Shown: positions 1-9,144, numbered from the stretch's first letter. The stretch is 64,000 bases of DNA from Halotalea alkalilenta DSM 17697 (GCF_000621205.1 NZ_KK211229.1:19807-83806); one strand, 5' to 3'. Numbers and translations are program-made. The notes: generated by a model from the sequence alone, not told the origin.

Positions 1-340
1 ATGGCTCAAGTCGGCGAAGGCCCGGCTCACCACGAACGGATGGGGTTGGGCCACAGGTCGGCGCCACTCCTTCTCCCCGTTCATGCCGAGCGGCGCCTAT
101 GTTCGCCAAGATAGAGCCCCAACTCGGCAGCGAAGCGAGTCGAAGGGGCCCCGGGCGCTTTCCAAGAACGGCCGGGGATGCTGGGCCTTCGCGCCAACTT
201 CCAACCCGTTCGTCCCGAGCGGTGACCATACGCGCCAAGGTCGAGCCCCAACTCGGCAATCAGGGGCGCCAGTCGAGGGATCGCGCGGCGGCGATGAGGC
301 CGTGGTTCGCCCCGGCTCGTTCCTCGCCGGCACTTGGCAT
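1..340. repeat. Intergenic repeat cluster A (CCGTTCGTCCCGAGCG family)
   Basis: Mosaic of repeat modules seen again near 45.1 kb and 63.6-63.9 kb. A fragment of the closing module (ggctcaccacgaacggat) lies at 24-41. Degenerate and good copies of the opening module start at 77 and 206. The second copy continues through 'ggggcgccagtcgagggat' into a segment resembling 'ggccgtggttcgactcgg'. Open frames across this stretch are by-products of the repeat and are not called as genes. From 340 to 429 there is only the short upstream region of the LysR gene. Confidence 0.7.
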
Positions 341-429
341 CGGCCAGCCAGACATGGATCCATGTCGACCATAACTGACAAATACCGCCGCAAGCGTCAG
401 GATCGAGTCTTTCCCTGCGAGGAGTCCCG

Positions 430-1356
430 ATGCGTCGAGCCCTGCCTCCGCTCAATTCGCTGCGCGCCTTCGATGCGCTGGCCCGCTTGGGCAGCGTCGG
501 CGCGGCTGCCACCGAGCTCTGCGTCACGCCGGGGGCGATCAGCCATCAGATTCGCCAGCTCGAGGAGCGTCTCGGGGTGGCGCTGTTCGAACGTGACCGG
601 CGTGCGCTGAAGCTGAGCCAAAGCGGTATCGTCTACGCCCGCCAGGTTCGCGAGGCGTTCCAGCTGCTCACCGAGAGCACCCTCAAGCTCGGCCTGCCGT
701 CGGTCGAGGGACGGCTGAAGATCGCCTGCGCGCCGGCCCTGGCGAACCATTGGCTGACCCACCAGTTGCACGACCTGCGCAAGGTGTTCGGTGAAATCAG
801 CCTCGAGCTGACGCCGCTGAATCTGGACCGCGCGCAGGCGGTCGATGACGAGTATGAGCTCGCGATCGTCTATGGCGCCGGCGAGTGGGAGGGGTTGGAG
901 GTCCAACTGCTGACCCATTTCGAGATGTTCCCGGTGTGCAGCCCCGGCTTCTTTCGCGGCCGCTCCTTGCCGACCCGGATCGACGAGGTCGAGGGGGGAT
1001 GGCTCCTGCACGAGGACCAGGGCGGCCACTGGAAACGCTGGCTCGCGGCGGCCGGCGCTCGTCTTACCCATCTCGAGCGTGGCTATCGCCTCGGCAGTGC
1101 CTCGATGGCGCTCGAAGCCGCGACCTCGGGCGCCGGCATCGCGCTGGGAGACGTCTTCGTCTGCGAGGACGCCCTGAGCAGTGGCCGCCTGGTGCGCTTG
1201 TTCGACACTGCGGTACGCGCCCAGTACGGCTACTACCTGGTCGGCCGGGCGGGCAGCTTCGACAATCCCCGCGCACGCGTATTCGTCGATTGGCTCGAGT
1301 CGCGGCTGGCGCGCACCCGCAAGCGGTTCAGCACGGCACAGACATCGAACATTTGA
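430..1356 (+). CDS. LysR-type transcriptional regulator, GcvA-like
   Basis: A 308-residue DNA-binding regulator. The N-terminal winged helix-turn-helix covers about residues 8-65, with the LysR-type core (A-ATELCVTPGAISHQIRQLE) at about 25-45. The rest is a periplasmic-binding-fold effector domain. The 'LNSLRAFDALARLGSV' opening is typical of the GcvA branch. The ATG is preceded by GAGGAG at good spacing. It is co-oriented with the TIM-barrel/oxygenase/ABC cluster that follows 104 bp downstream, so it probably controls that cluster; this is inferred from position. A TTGAG/CTCAA dyad overlaps its stop codon. The effector is unknown. Confidence 0.9.
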   Translation: MRRALPPLNSLRAFDALARLGSVGAAATELCVTPGAISHQIRQLEERLGVALFERDRRALKLSQSGIVYARQVREAFQLLTESTLKLGLPSVEGRLKIACAPALANHWLTHQLHDLRKVFGEISLELTPLNLDRAQAVDDEYELAIVYGAGEWEGLEVQLLTHFEMFPVCSPGFFRGRSLPTRIDEVEGGWLLHEDQGGHWKRWLAAAGARLTHLERGYRLGSASMALEAATSGAGIALGDVFVCEDALSSGRLVRLFDTAVRAQYGYYLVGRAGSFDNPRARVFVDWLESRLARTRKRFSTAQTSNI

Positions 1357-1367
1357 GAAAAACTCAA
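1353..1367. promoter_or_regulatory. TTGAG-N5-CTCAA dyad between LysR gene and cluster
   Basis: A perfect 5+5 inverted repeat with an AAAAA centre overlaps the TGA of the LysR gene and lies about 95 bp before the next start codon. Its size and A/T-rich centre suit a LysR-type recognition site, but no binding data exist and chance is possible. Confidence 0.35.
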
Positions 1368-1460
1368 CTAATCAGGCCAAATCTTTTGCTTTGAACCCAG
1401 CCCGCTCCTGACGCTATCTATTGCGCTATTCGATCACCAGCGCCGCGCCGGGAGCCCTGT

Positions 1461-2303
1461 ATGCAGCTGAGCTTGTTCAAATCCCTCTGGGGTCACCGGG
1501 GCGCTTGGTCCCAGGCGCTGCCGGGGCTGCGCGCCGGAGGTTTCGGGGGGTTCGAAGCCCGCCCACCCTCGTCGCCCGACGCGCGCCGCGAGGCACGCAG
1601 GCTGCTCGAGGAGGAAGGGCTCGACTACATCGCGGTGCTGTTCACCTCCGACGACATCGTGCCCCGTCAGGCGGACACCCCGGCGCGCCACCTCGCTGAC
1701 CTCGAAGCCAGGATCGAGATCGCGACACCGCTCGCGCCAAGTTTTCTCAACCTGCTGGTCGGCAACGATCGCTGGCCGCTCGGTGTCCAGGTGGAGTTCT
1801 TCGGCCGGGCGCTCGAGCTGCTCGCCGGCCAGCCCATCGCCTTCGGCTTCGAGACCCATCGCGCGCGCTCGCTTGCCACGCCGTGGCTGACCCTCGAGCT
1901 CATCCGCCAGCTGCCGGGGCTGCGCTTCACCAGCGACATCAGCCATTGGGTGGTGTGCTGCGAGCGGCTGCTCGACGATCCACTCGACGATCTCAGCGCC
2001 TTCGTCGAACGGGTCGACCACATCCAGGCACGGGTCGGCTACGACCAGGGACCACAAGTGCCGCATCCGCTGGCGCCGGAGTACGCTCGCTTCCTCGCGT
2101 TCCACCAGCGCCACTGGGAAGCGGTATGGCAGGCCCAGCGCGCGCGCGGTTTCACCCGCACCACGCTGACCCCGGAGTTCGGCCCCGACGGCTATCTCCA
2201 CCATCTGCCGTTCACCGACGCGCCGATCGCCGATCTCGACCAGCTCAATGCGGCCATGGCCCGCTGCGAGCGCGAGCACTTCGCTCACGCCTTTTCATCC
2301 TGA
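1461..2303 (+). CDS. Sugar-phosphate isomerase/epimerase-like TIM-barrel protein
   Basis: A 280-residue protein with the pattern of the xylose-isomerase-like / AP-endonuclease-2 TIM barrel. Candidate metal ligands are spaced as in that fold: E131 (GFETH), D159/H162 (SDISHW), H187 (DHIQAR) and E239 (TPEFGP). This suggests a divalent-metal isomerase, epimerase or hydrolase. The N-terminus (MQLSLFKSLWGHRG) is unusually polar and lacks a signal peptide. A GGAG lies just before the ATG. It is followed after 24 bp by the oxygenase gene and is likely cotranscribed with it. The substrate cannot be read from sequence. Confidence 0.7.
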   Translation: MQLSLFKSLWGHRGAWSQALPGLRAGGFGGFEARPPSSPDARREARRLLEEEGLDYIAVLFTSDDIVPRQADTPARHLADLEARIEIATPLAPSFLNLLVGNDRWPLGVQVEFFGRALELLAGQPIAFGFETHRARSLATPWLTLELIRQLPGLRFTSDISHWVVCCERLLDDPLDDLSAFVERVDHIQARVGYDQGPQVPHPLAPEYARFLAFHQRHWEAVWQAQRARGFTRTTLTPEFGPDGYLHHLPFTDAPIADLDQLNAAMARCEREHFAHAFSS

Positions 2304-2327
2304 CCACGCGACCAGGAGGACACCCAC

Positions 2328-3374
2328 ATGAGTTCGACATCCACCGTCACCGCCTTCGATCGAGTCCCGGTGATCGATATCTCTGGGCTCTACAGCGACC
2401 GGCTGGAGGATCGCTTGCAGGTCGCCGAGGCGCTCGGCAGCGCCGCTCGCGATATTGGCTTTCTCTACGTCGTCGGCCATCCAGTGGCACAGGCCACGAT
2501 CGAGGGGCTGCGCAAGGCGGCGAAGGCGTATTTCGCCCAGCCGCTCGAGACCAAGATGCGCGACTACATCGGTACCTCGAAGACCCACAAAGGCTTCGTG
2601 CCGCGCGGTGAAGAGGTCTACGGCAAGGGTGTGCCGGATCTCAAGGAGGCCTTCGACATCGGCTTCGAAGTGCCCGCCGATCATCCACTGGTGCTCGGCG
2701 GCACGCCGCTGCTCGGCCCCAACGAGTGGCCGCTGCTCGACGGATTCCGCGAGGCGGCGAGCCGCTACTACGACGAGGTCTTCGCCCTCGGGCACAAGCT
2801 GTTCCAGGGCTTCGCCCTGGCCCTCGGCCTCGATGAGCACTACTTCGACGAGATGGCGAAAGCGCCGCCGTCGAAGCTGCGGCTGATCCACTATCCGTTC
2901 GACGCCAATGCCGAGGACGCACCGGGGATCGGCGCGCACACCGACTACGAGTGCTTCACCATCCTGCTCGCCGACAGCCCAGGGCTCGAGGTGCTCAATG
3001 CCGAGGGGAGCTGGATCGACGTGCCGCCGATCGAAGGCGCCTTCGTGGTCAATATCGGCGACATGCTCGAGGTGATGACCAACGGTGCCTTCGTCGCCAC
3101 CGCCCACCGGGTGCGCAAGGTGAGCCAGGAGCGCTACTCCTTCCCATTGTTCTATGCTTGCGACTATCACACCCGGATCGAACCGCTGGCGCAGTTCGAC
3201 GATGGCGAGCGCCGCTACGAGACGATGGCGATCGGTGAGCACATGTACGCCCAGGCGCTGCAGACCTACCAGTACCTCAAGCGCAAGGTCGAGGCAGGCG
3301 AGCTGAGCCTGCCGCAGCGCTCGCGCAAGCCATCGAGCTTCGGCCATCTCAAGCAGCAATCGATGAACGACTGA
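2328..3374 (+). CDS. 2-oxoglutarate/Fe(II)-dependent oxygenase, isopenicillin-N-synthase family
   Basis: A 348-residue soluble enzyme with an N-terminal DIOX_N-type region (VPVIDISGLYS) and a C-terminal double-stranded beta-helix. The iron triad is H204 and D206 (GAHTDYECF) plus H260 (TAHRV). The RxS motif that binds the 2-oxoglutarate carboxylate is at R269/S271. All catalytic positions are present, so it should be active. GGAGGA precedes the ATG. Its place between a TIM-barrel protein and an amino-acid-type ABC importer suggests oxidation of an imported amino-acid-like compound. Family members range from plant hormone enzymes to bacterial catabolic oxygenases, so the substrate is open. Confidence 0.85.
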   Translation: MSSTSTVTAFDRVPVIDISGLYSDRLEDRLQVAEALGSAARDIGFLYVVGHPVAQATIEGLRKAAKAYFAQPLETKMRDYIGTSKTHKGFVPRGEEVYGKGVPDLKEAFDIGFEVPADHPLVLGGTPLLGPNEWPLLDGFREAASRYYDEVFALGHKLFQGFALALGLDEHYFDEMAKAPPSKLRLIHYPFDANAEDAPGIGAHTDYECFTILLADSPGLEVLNAEGSWIDVPPIEGAFVVNIGDMLEVMTNGAFVATAHRVRKVSQERYSFPLFYACDYHTRIEPLAQFDDGERRYETMAIGEHMYAQALQTYQYLKRKVEAGELSLPQRSRKPSSFGHLKQQSMND

Positions 3375-3446
3375 AGTTCTTCGACCGCACCGCACGAACG
3401 ACCACCAAGCCGTCATCACCAAACCCAATCACAACAAGGTGAAGAG

Positions 3447-4268
3447 ATGTCCCCAATCCCGTTTCGCCAGATACGCAAGCTTTGCGCGGCCTTGAGCCTT
3501 GGCTTGGCCGCTTCGCTGACCCTGTCGCCGGCCCAGGCCGAAGCGCCAACGCTCGAACCCGGCACGCTCAAGGTCGGCATGGACATCACCTACCCTCCCT
3601 TCGAGTCCTACGATGGCGATGAGGTGGTCGGCCTCGACCCGGACCTCGCCCGGCTGCTGGCGCAGAAGCTCGGCACCGAAGTCGAATTCATCGACACCCG
3701 CTTCGCCGGGCTGGTGCTGGGCCTCGGCGCGCGGCGTTTCGACACCGTGATGTCGGGGATGTACATCGTTCCCGAGCGGCTCGAGCAGGCCCAGGCGATC
3801 CCCTATGGCCGCACCGGTGCGGCGATCCTGGTCCGCGCGGGGACCGAGAACCCGCCGACCAGACCGGAGGATCTCTGCGGCATGAGCGTAGGCCTGCAGC
3901 AGGGCACCACCTGGGTCGCCCAGCTCGGCGAGCTGTCGGAGCAGTACTGCGAGCCCAACGGCCACGGCCCGATCAACATCCAGGAGTTCGCCAGCGCCCC
4001 CGAGGCGACCCAGGCGATGCTCTCGAACAACATCCAGGCGCAGATGGAGATTCGCGGCGCCGCGCTGATGATCGCCGAGCGCACCCGGGATCGGGTGGAG
4101 GTCAGCACCACCGAGCTGGTCTATCCACAGACCATCGGCATCTTCCTGCGCAAGGATGACCAAGCACTGCATGACGCCATCGTCGCCGCCCTCGACGAAC
4201 TCAAGGCCAGCGGCGATTACCAGGCCTTGCTCGAGCAATACGGCATCGAACCGCCCACCGGGAGCTGA
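3447..4268 (+). CDS. ABC transporter substrate-binding protein, polar amino-acid family 3
   Basis: A 273-residue secreted binding protein. The signal peptide spans about residues 1-31 (basic n-region, hydrophobic core, cleavage after AQA). The mature part shows family-3 features: GMDITYPPFESYDGD, a LARLLAQKLGTEVEFI stretch, and FDTVMSGMYIVPERL. The Asp that usually binds the ligand amino group late in the second lobe appears to be Glu here (NIQAQMEIRGA), which may point to an unusual or derivatised ligand; this is tentative. A Shine-Dalgarno (AGGTGAAG) precedes the ATG. It supplies the permease-ATPase fusion 92 bp downstream. Confidence 0.88.
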   Translation: MSPIPFRQIRKLCAALSLGLAASLTLSPAQAEAPTLEPGTLKVGMDITYPPFESYDGDEVVGLDPDLARLLAQKLGTEVEFIDTRFAGLVLGLGARRFDTVMSGMYIVPERLEQAQAIPYGRTGAAILVRAGTENPPTRPEDLCGMSVGLQQGTTWVAQLGELSEQYCEPNGHGPINIQEFASAPEATQAMLSNNIQAQMEIRGAALMIAERTRDRVEVSTTELVYPQTIGIFLRKDDQALHDAIVAALDELKASGDYQALLEQYGIEPPTGS

Positions 4269-4360
4269 GCATCGACGCGGGGCGCACGCCCACCGCCGTG
4301 TGCCTGTCCGTGGCGCCCCGCTCTGCGGGCGCCTTCTCATGACGCGTCCGGGAGTTCGCG

Positions 4361-5893
4361 ATGCTGTTCGATTGGGGCTATTTCGTTTCGCTGTTCTCGA
4401 TGCCCGCCTTCTGGCGGGCAAGTCTCACCGTGATCGAGCTGAGCGCGCTCTCCTGGGCGCTCGGCCTCGCGATCGGCCTGCCGCTGGCGCTCGGCAAGAT
4501 GTCCAGCCACAGGCTTTTGCGCGCACCGATCGGGCTCTACGTCTGGTTCTTCCGCAGCGTGCCGCTGCTGGTGCTGGTGGTGTTCGTCTACAACCTGCCG
4601 CAGATCTTCCCAGCCACCGGGGTGGTGCTTTCAAGTCCCTTCTACGCAGGCCTGGTCGCCCTGGTGGTCACCGAGGCCGCCTACATGACCGAGATCCATC
4701 GCGGCGGCCTGCTCGCGGTGCCCAAGGGCCAGCGGGAGGCGGCCCACGCGCTGGGGCTGCGCTATCTCGGCATCCAGCGGCTGATCGTACTGCCCCAGGC
4801 GCTGCGGGTGTCGGCGCCGACGCTGATCAATGAGTACATCACCGTGGTCAAGCTGACCTCGATCATCTCGGTGATCTCGCTCACTGAGCTGCTGATGGTC
4901 GGCCAGCGGCTCTACACCCAGAACTTCATGATCATGGAGACCCTGGCGGCGGTGGCGATCTACTACGTCGGCATCGTCACCGTGTTCGGCGGCCTGCTCG
5001 AAAGGCTCGAGAGACGCTTGGAAGTCGGTACCCGCACCCCCGGGACGCTCGACGAACCTCGGCTCGCCGCGCTCAGAGCCTCGCTCCCGCGTCCTCCCGC
5101 GGTAAGCAGCGCGACACCTCGCGCCGGCCAGCCGGATGCGCTGCGGCTCAATCAGGTGCGCAAGCGCTACGGTAGCCACGAGGTGCTCAAGGGCATCGAT
5201 CTCAAGGTAGCGACGGGCGAGGTGATCTCGGTGATCGGCCCCTCCGGCTCGGGCAAGACCACGCTGATTCGCGCGCTCAACGGGTTGGAGCCGATCGATG
5301 CCGGCGAAGTGGTGCTGTTCGGTGAGCCGTTCATCACCGCCGGTGAGCGCCACGCTGGGCGCTTCCAGCAGGGCATCCTCGAGATCGGCATGGTGTTCCA
5401 GAGCTTCAACCTGTTCGCCCACCTGAGCGTGGTCGACAACCTGACCCTGGCACCGCGCTACCACGGCCGCCTGGACGCCACCCAGCGCCGCCAGCAGGCG
5501 CTGGCGCTGCTCGACAAGGTCGGCATGCTCGCCCACGCCGAGAAGTACCCGCACCAGCTCTCCGGCGGCCAGCAGCAGCGCGTGGCGATCGCACGGGCCT
5601 TAGCGATGGCGCCCAAGATCATGCTGTTCGACGAGCCCACCTCGGCGCTCGACCCCGAGCGGGTCAGCGAGGTGCTCGAAGTGATCCGCGCGCTGGCCGA
5701 GGAAGGCATGACGATGGTGATCGTCACCCACGAAATGGCCTTCGCGATGTCGATCTCCGATCGCATCCTGTTCATGGAAGACGGCGAGATTCACCTCGAC
5801 GCACCGCCAATGAAAATCCGCAGCGGCGAAATCGACCCACGGATCAGCGCCTTCATCGGCCCAGCCGCCGTGTCTTCGGGCGGCTCGGCGTGA
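4361..5893 (+). CDS. Amino-acid ABC transporter, fused permease and ATPase
   Basis: One 510-residue protein combines two usually separate subunits. Residues about 1-225 form an HisM/GlnP-type permease with several membrane segments and the EAA loop (about 105-133, ending EAAHALGL). A proline-rich linker (about 225-258) leads to an ATPase with Walker A GPSGSGKTT (293-301), Q-loop Q347, signature LSGGQ (400-404) and Walker B IMLFDE (about 420-425). The frame is continuous with no sign of assembly error. GGGAG precedes the ATG. With the upstream binding protein it makes a complete importer, probably as a homodimer. Similar fusions are known but uncommon. Confidence 0.9.
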   Translation: MLFDWGYFVSLFSMPAFWRASLTVIELSALSWALGLAIGLPLALGKMSSHRLLRAPIGLYVWFFRSVPLLVLVVFVYNLPQIFPATGVVLSSPFYAGLVALVVTEAAYMTEIHRGGLLAVPKGQREAAHALGLRYLGIQRLIVLPQALRVSAPTLINEYITVVKLTSIISVISLTELLMVGQRLYTQNFMIMETLAAVAIYYVGIVTVFGGLLERLERRLEVGTRTPGTLDEPRLAALRASLPRPPAVSSATPRAGQPDALRLNQVRKRYGSHEVLKGIDLKVATGEVISVIGPSGSGKTTLIRALNGLEPIDAGEVVLFGEPFITAGERHAGRFQQGILEIGMVFQSFNLFAHLSVVDNLTLAPRYHGRLDATQRRQQALALLDKVGMLAHAEKYPHQLSGGQQQRVAIARALAMAPKIMLFDEPTSALDPERVSEVLEVIRALAEEGMTMVIVTHEMAFAMSISDRILFMEDGEIHLDAPPMKIRSGEIDPRISAFIGPAAVSSGGSA

Positions 5894-5944
5894 TCCAGCG
5901 CGTTGCGATCTTCCTATCGGCGCCCCCCCGGCGAGGCGAGGTCA

Positions 5945-7246
5945 TCACAACTGCACGACCCCGATCAGCACCGCGAAGATCAATAGCGCAACGCTCAGTC
6001 CCCAAGCCCAAAGGAAAGTGTGCTTGATGTGCTGACGCAGTTCGACGCCGGCCAGACCGATGGCCAGGTAGACGCTGGGCACCACCGGACTGATCGAGAA
6101 ACCGGTGTTCTCCCCGATCAGCATCGCCCGCGCCACCGCCTCGGCAGGGACGCCGGTGGCGCTGGCGATGTCACGGACCAGCGGCATCAAGGCGAAGAAG
6201 TAGGCATCCGGTGAGAAGATCATTTGCAGCGGCACGCCGAAGATCCCCACCACCAAATGGAGGTAGCGCGCAGACCCATCCGGCAACAGGGCGATCAACG
6301 CGTCTGCCATGCCGTCGGACATCGCGGAACCGGAGATCACACCGAGCAAGACGCCGGCGGCGAACATCACCAACGCCATTTGCAATGCATCGGGTGCGTG
6401 CCGCGCGAGTTGGCGGCCTTGGGCAGCGAGATCGGGATAGTTGATCAGTAGCGCGAGCGCCAAGCCGATCATGAAGCAGAGATAGAGCGGGAACAGTCCG
6501 GCGAATAGCGCCGCCAGTACCAGGACGGTGAGCACGACGTTGGCCCAGTAGCACCAATGCCGTGGCGACACCGCCTCTTCGCGTTCTGGCAGCTGGGTCA
6601 ACCCAGCCCGCTCGCCAGCGACGTCGAGTCCACTCAGCGCGCGTCGTCCGCGCAGACCGAAGAACACGGCGAAGCAGATCAAAAGCCCAAGCCCGAAACC
6701 CTGTACGGGAATCAGCGGTAGCCACAAGGCCGTGGCATCGATACCCGAAGTGGCAGCGGCGCGCGTCGTCGTGCCCCCCCAGGGCACCATGTTCATCACC
6801 CCGGCGCTCAACCCTATCAGGCACAGCATCACCAACGGGCTGATCCGCAATCGCTGGTAGATCGGTAGCAGCGCGGGAATCGTCAGCAGGAAGGTCGCGG
6901 CGCCTATTCCATCCAGATGCACCAGTGCCGTCATCAGCACGGTGATCACGGTCAGGCGCAGGGGATCACCATGAATGCGACGCAGCAGCGCAGCGACCAA
7001 GGGGTCGAAAAGCCCGCGTTCACGCATGATGCCGAAATAGAGGATCGCGAATACGAACAGCGCAGCGGTGGGAGTCACCATCGAAAGGCCACTGCCGACG
7101 AACTCCCCCAACTCCTGGGGAGAGAAGCCAGCGAGCAGGGCAGCCGCGATCGGTAAGGTGGAAAAGGCCACGATGGGGCTCAGCTTGCGCAGCAAAATCA
7201 GTGCGATGATCGAGAACATCATCGCAAAACCGAGGGCAGTGATCAT
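5945..7246 (-). CDS. CitMHS-family citrate/organic-acid:cation symporter
   Basis: An integral membrane transporter of 433 residues with about eleven hydrophobic segments. It matches the CitMHS family in layout and motifs: the NMVPWGGTTTRAA loop, an 'IFSPDAYFFALMPL' segment, and GENTGFSISPVVPSVYL near the C-terminus. Family members import metal-citrate or related di/tricarboxylates. ATG at 7246 is preferred over the GTG six bases upstream because an AGGA then sits at proper distance. It is last in a minus-strand unit after the AtuA-like pair, so it probably imports the compound those proteins act on. Confidence 0.85.
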   Translation of the reverse strand: MITALGFAMMFSIIALILLRKLSPIVAFSTLPIAAALLAGFSPQELGEFVGSGLSMVTPTAALFVFAILYFGIMRERGLFDPLVAALLRRIHGDPLRLTVITVLMTALVHLDGIGAATFLLTIPALLPIYQRLRISPLVMLCLIGLSAGVMNMVPWGGTTTRAAATSGIDATALWLPLIPVQGFGLGLLICFAVFFGLRGRRALSGLDVAGERAGLTQLPEREEAVSPRHWCYWANVVLTVLVLAALFAGLFPLYLCFMIGLALALLINYPDLAAQGRQLARHAPDALQMALVMFAAGVLLGVISGSAMSDGMADALIALLPDGSARYLHLVVGIFGVPLQMIFSPDAYFFALMPLVRDIASATGVPAEAVARAMLIGENTGFSISPVVPSVYLAIGLAGVELRQHIKHTFLWAWGLSVALLIFAVLIGVVQL

Positions 7247-7385
7247 GGGCACGTCCTGTCATCGACTGGAGGCTCGACGATCATTCAGCCCTCGGGCGGG
7301 CGACAAGCCGGATTATTCTATCGGCCGATCCAAATGGCTTATAGGCCGCTCGTGGCGGGTCTCGCCGGGCGATCGAGCGGTGCTC

Positions 7386-7724
7386 CTACCTTGGTAGTGG
7401 AGCGGGAAGTCGCATCGACAGCAGGTGATAGGAGAGGGTCTTTCCGTGCCGATCGAGTCCCGCACTGGCATTGACCCCTCCCTCGAGCACGCCGTGCAGG
7501 ACCAAGTTGATCCCACCCAGCGTCGGCATCGGATAACGCTCGATGCGGGTTGGCCGCCGATGGGCGAAGTGCCGACGCAAGCGCTCCTCGCTGAGCTCGC
7601 GCGACAGCCAGTCGAAGTCCGCCGGGTCGAACACGAACACCCCTATGTTGAGTATGTCTCCCTTGTCGCCCGCTCGCGCATGGGCGAGTTCTGCGAGCAG
7701 TACCTCACATTTAGCTTCGTTCAT
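7386..7724 (-). CDS. AtuA-related small protein (AtuA C-terminal-like domain)
   Basis: A 112-residue protein resembling the separate ferredoxin-fold C-terminal domain associated with AtuA/DUF1446 proteins. The conserved opening 'LAHARAGDKGDILNIGVF' and the central 'YPMPTLGGINLVLHGVL' are characteristic. It has no signal peptide and its biochemical role is not established. It starts 15 bp after the AtuA-like gene with a good GGAG site, so the two are probably cotranslated and may form one complex. The larger gene lacks this domain, making this a split version of the fused proteins seen elsewhere. Confidence 0.8.
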   Translation of the reverse strand: MNEAKCEVLLAELAHARAGDKGDILNIGVFVFDPADFDWLSRELSEERLRRHFAHRRPTRIERYPMPTLGGINLVLHGVLEGGVNASAGLDRHGKTLSYHLLSMRLPAPLPR

Positions 7725-7739
7725 CTCCGGCTCCCTATC

Positions 7740-9104
7740 TCAGTGCCACGCCAATGACATCGCCAGGTCCTCGCGCGGCAGGGTGAACGACTCAGTGCGC
7801 AGCGCAGGAACCAGCGAGCGCCTGACCCCACCTCCACCCGCCGGCCCATTGGTGTAGAGCGCCTCGACCTCGTCGAGCAGCCATTCGATCAACTGGCGGT
7901 CAGCATCGACGATCGCCAAGCGCAGCCGCACATCATCGACCGTAGAAGACCGCGCCAGGCAATGCCGCAACCACTCGCCACGGTCATCGTTGAACACCCC
8001 GGCAACGCCGAGGAGATCGATCCTCGGCACGAGACCGGCCTGCAGCTCGCTGGCGCGCTCGAGCAGGATCTCGCGAGCCAGCGCAGCCCTCTCCACTGCT
8101 CCGGGGCCCGCATAGGAGATCTCCGCCTCGCCGAACCAGCGTCCACCGATCCCGATGATGCCCTTGAGCGATGCCGGACGAGGGCGCCCCGCCACGCCTT
8201 CGATCCCGACCCGGTCGGGGCCGAGCGAGGTCAAGCGCACGCAGCCAATGTCGAGCACCACGTCCGGGGTCAGGTAAGCATGGGGATCATGCATTTCGTA
8301 GAGCAGCTGTTCCTTGACCGTACGACGATCGACGATCCCTCCGCTGCCCGCGGTCTTGGTGATCACCAAGCCTCCCTGTGCATCCACTTCGGCGATGGGA
8401 CAACCGGGATGCGCTGGATCGGGTACGTCCTTGCGCCCAGGATCCGCGAAGTACCCACCGCTGACCTGGGTGCAGCACTCGAGCAGGTGACCAGCAACGG
8501 TGGCAACCGCTATCCGCGCACAGTCATCGGCGTGCCAGCGAAAAGCGTGGCATAGCGCGCCCACCGCCAACGACGGATCGGCGGTACGTCCGCAGATCAC
8601 TACATCGGCACCCTCTTGCAGCGCTTGGGTCACGCTCTCGGCTCCGCTGTAGACGTTGCAAGAGATGACTTCACCGTCCAACTGCGGGAATCGCGCTCGC
8701 GCGGAAACCAGACCCGCATGCCAAGCGTCGAGCAGATCGTCGCCGAGCACACAGGCGATACGAGCTTCCTGCCCCCCCCGGGCATCGAGGATCCGCCGCA
8801 GCTCCTTCGCCGCAGCAACGGGATTGGCCGCACCGCCGTTGGTGATGATCGGGATACCAGCGGCGAGGCAAATGCCAAGCACAGGCTCGATGAAGCGGAA
8901 CAACCGAGAAGCATAGCCCTGTTCGGGGTCCGAGCGGCGACGCAGCTGTGCTTCGGCCAGGGTGCGCTCGGCGAGCAGTTCGAAGATCAGATAGCGCCGC
9001 CCTCGGCGCGCGGCGAGATCGCGCGCCAAAGAGACCGCGGCTTCAGGTCGGTCACCAGCGAAGCCGGCACCGTAGCCGATGTACGCCTTGTCGAGTGCGG
9101 ACAT
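7740..9104 (-). CDS. AtuA-like protein (acyclic terpene utilisation family, DUF1446)
   Basis: A 454-residue soluble protein. Family features include 'YIGYGAGFAGDRPEAA' at the N-terminus, 'PIITNGGAANP' near residue 100, and 'ADVVICGRTADPSLAVGAL' and 'VSGGYFADPG' in the middle. AGGAGT lies 8 nt before ATG 9104, which decides the start over an in-frame codon 51 bp upstream. Despite the family name, none of the other terpene-utilisation genes (carboxylases, dehydrogenases) is nearby. The partners are the small AtuA-related protein and a CitMHS transporter, pointing to an organic-acid substrate. No catalytic function has been proven for the family as far as I know. Confidence 0.8.
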   Translation of the reverse strand: MSALDKAYIGYGAGFAGDRPEAAVSLARDLAARRGRRYLIFELLAERTLAEAQLRRRSDPEQGYASRLFRFIEPVLGICLAAGIPIITNGGAANPVAAAKELRRILDARGGQEARIACVLGDDLLDAWHAGLVSARARFPQLDGEVISCNVYSGAESVTQALQEGADVVICGRTADPSLAVGALCHAFRWHADDCARIAVATVAGHLLECCTQVSGGYFADPGRKDVPDPAHPGCPIAEVDAQGGLVITKTAGSGGIVDRRTVKEQLLYEMHDPHAYLTPDVVLDIGCVRLTSLGPDRVGIEGVAGRPRPASLKGIIGIGGRWFGEAEISYAGPGAVERAALAREILLERASELQAGLVPRIDLLGVAGVFNDDRGEWLRHCLARSSTVDDVRLRLAIVDADRQLIEWLLDEVEALYTNGPAGGGGVRRSLVPALRTESFTLPREDLAMSLAWH

Positions 9105-9144
9105 GGACGGAACTCCTATGGCCTGACGGAAGGAGTATGACCAT

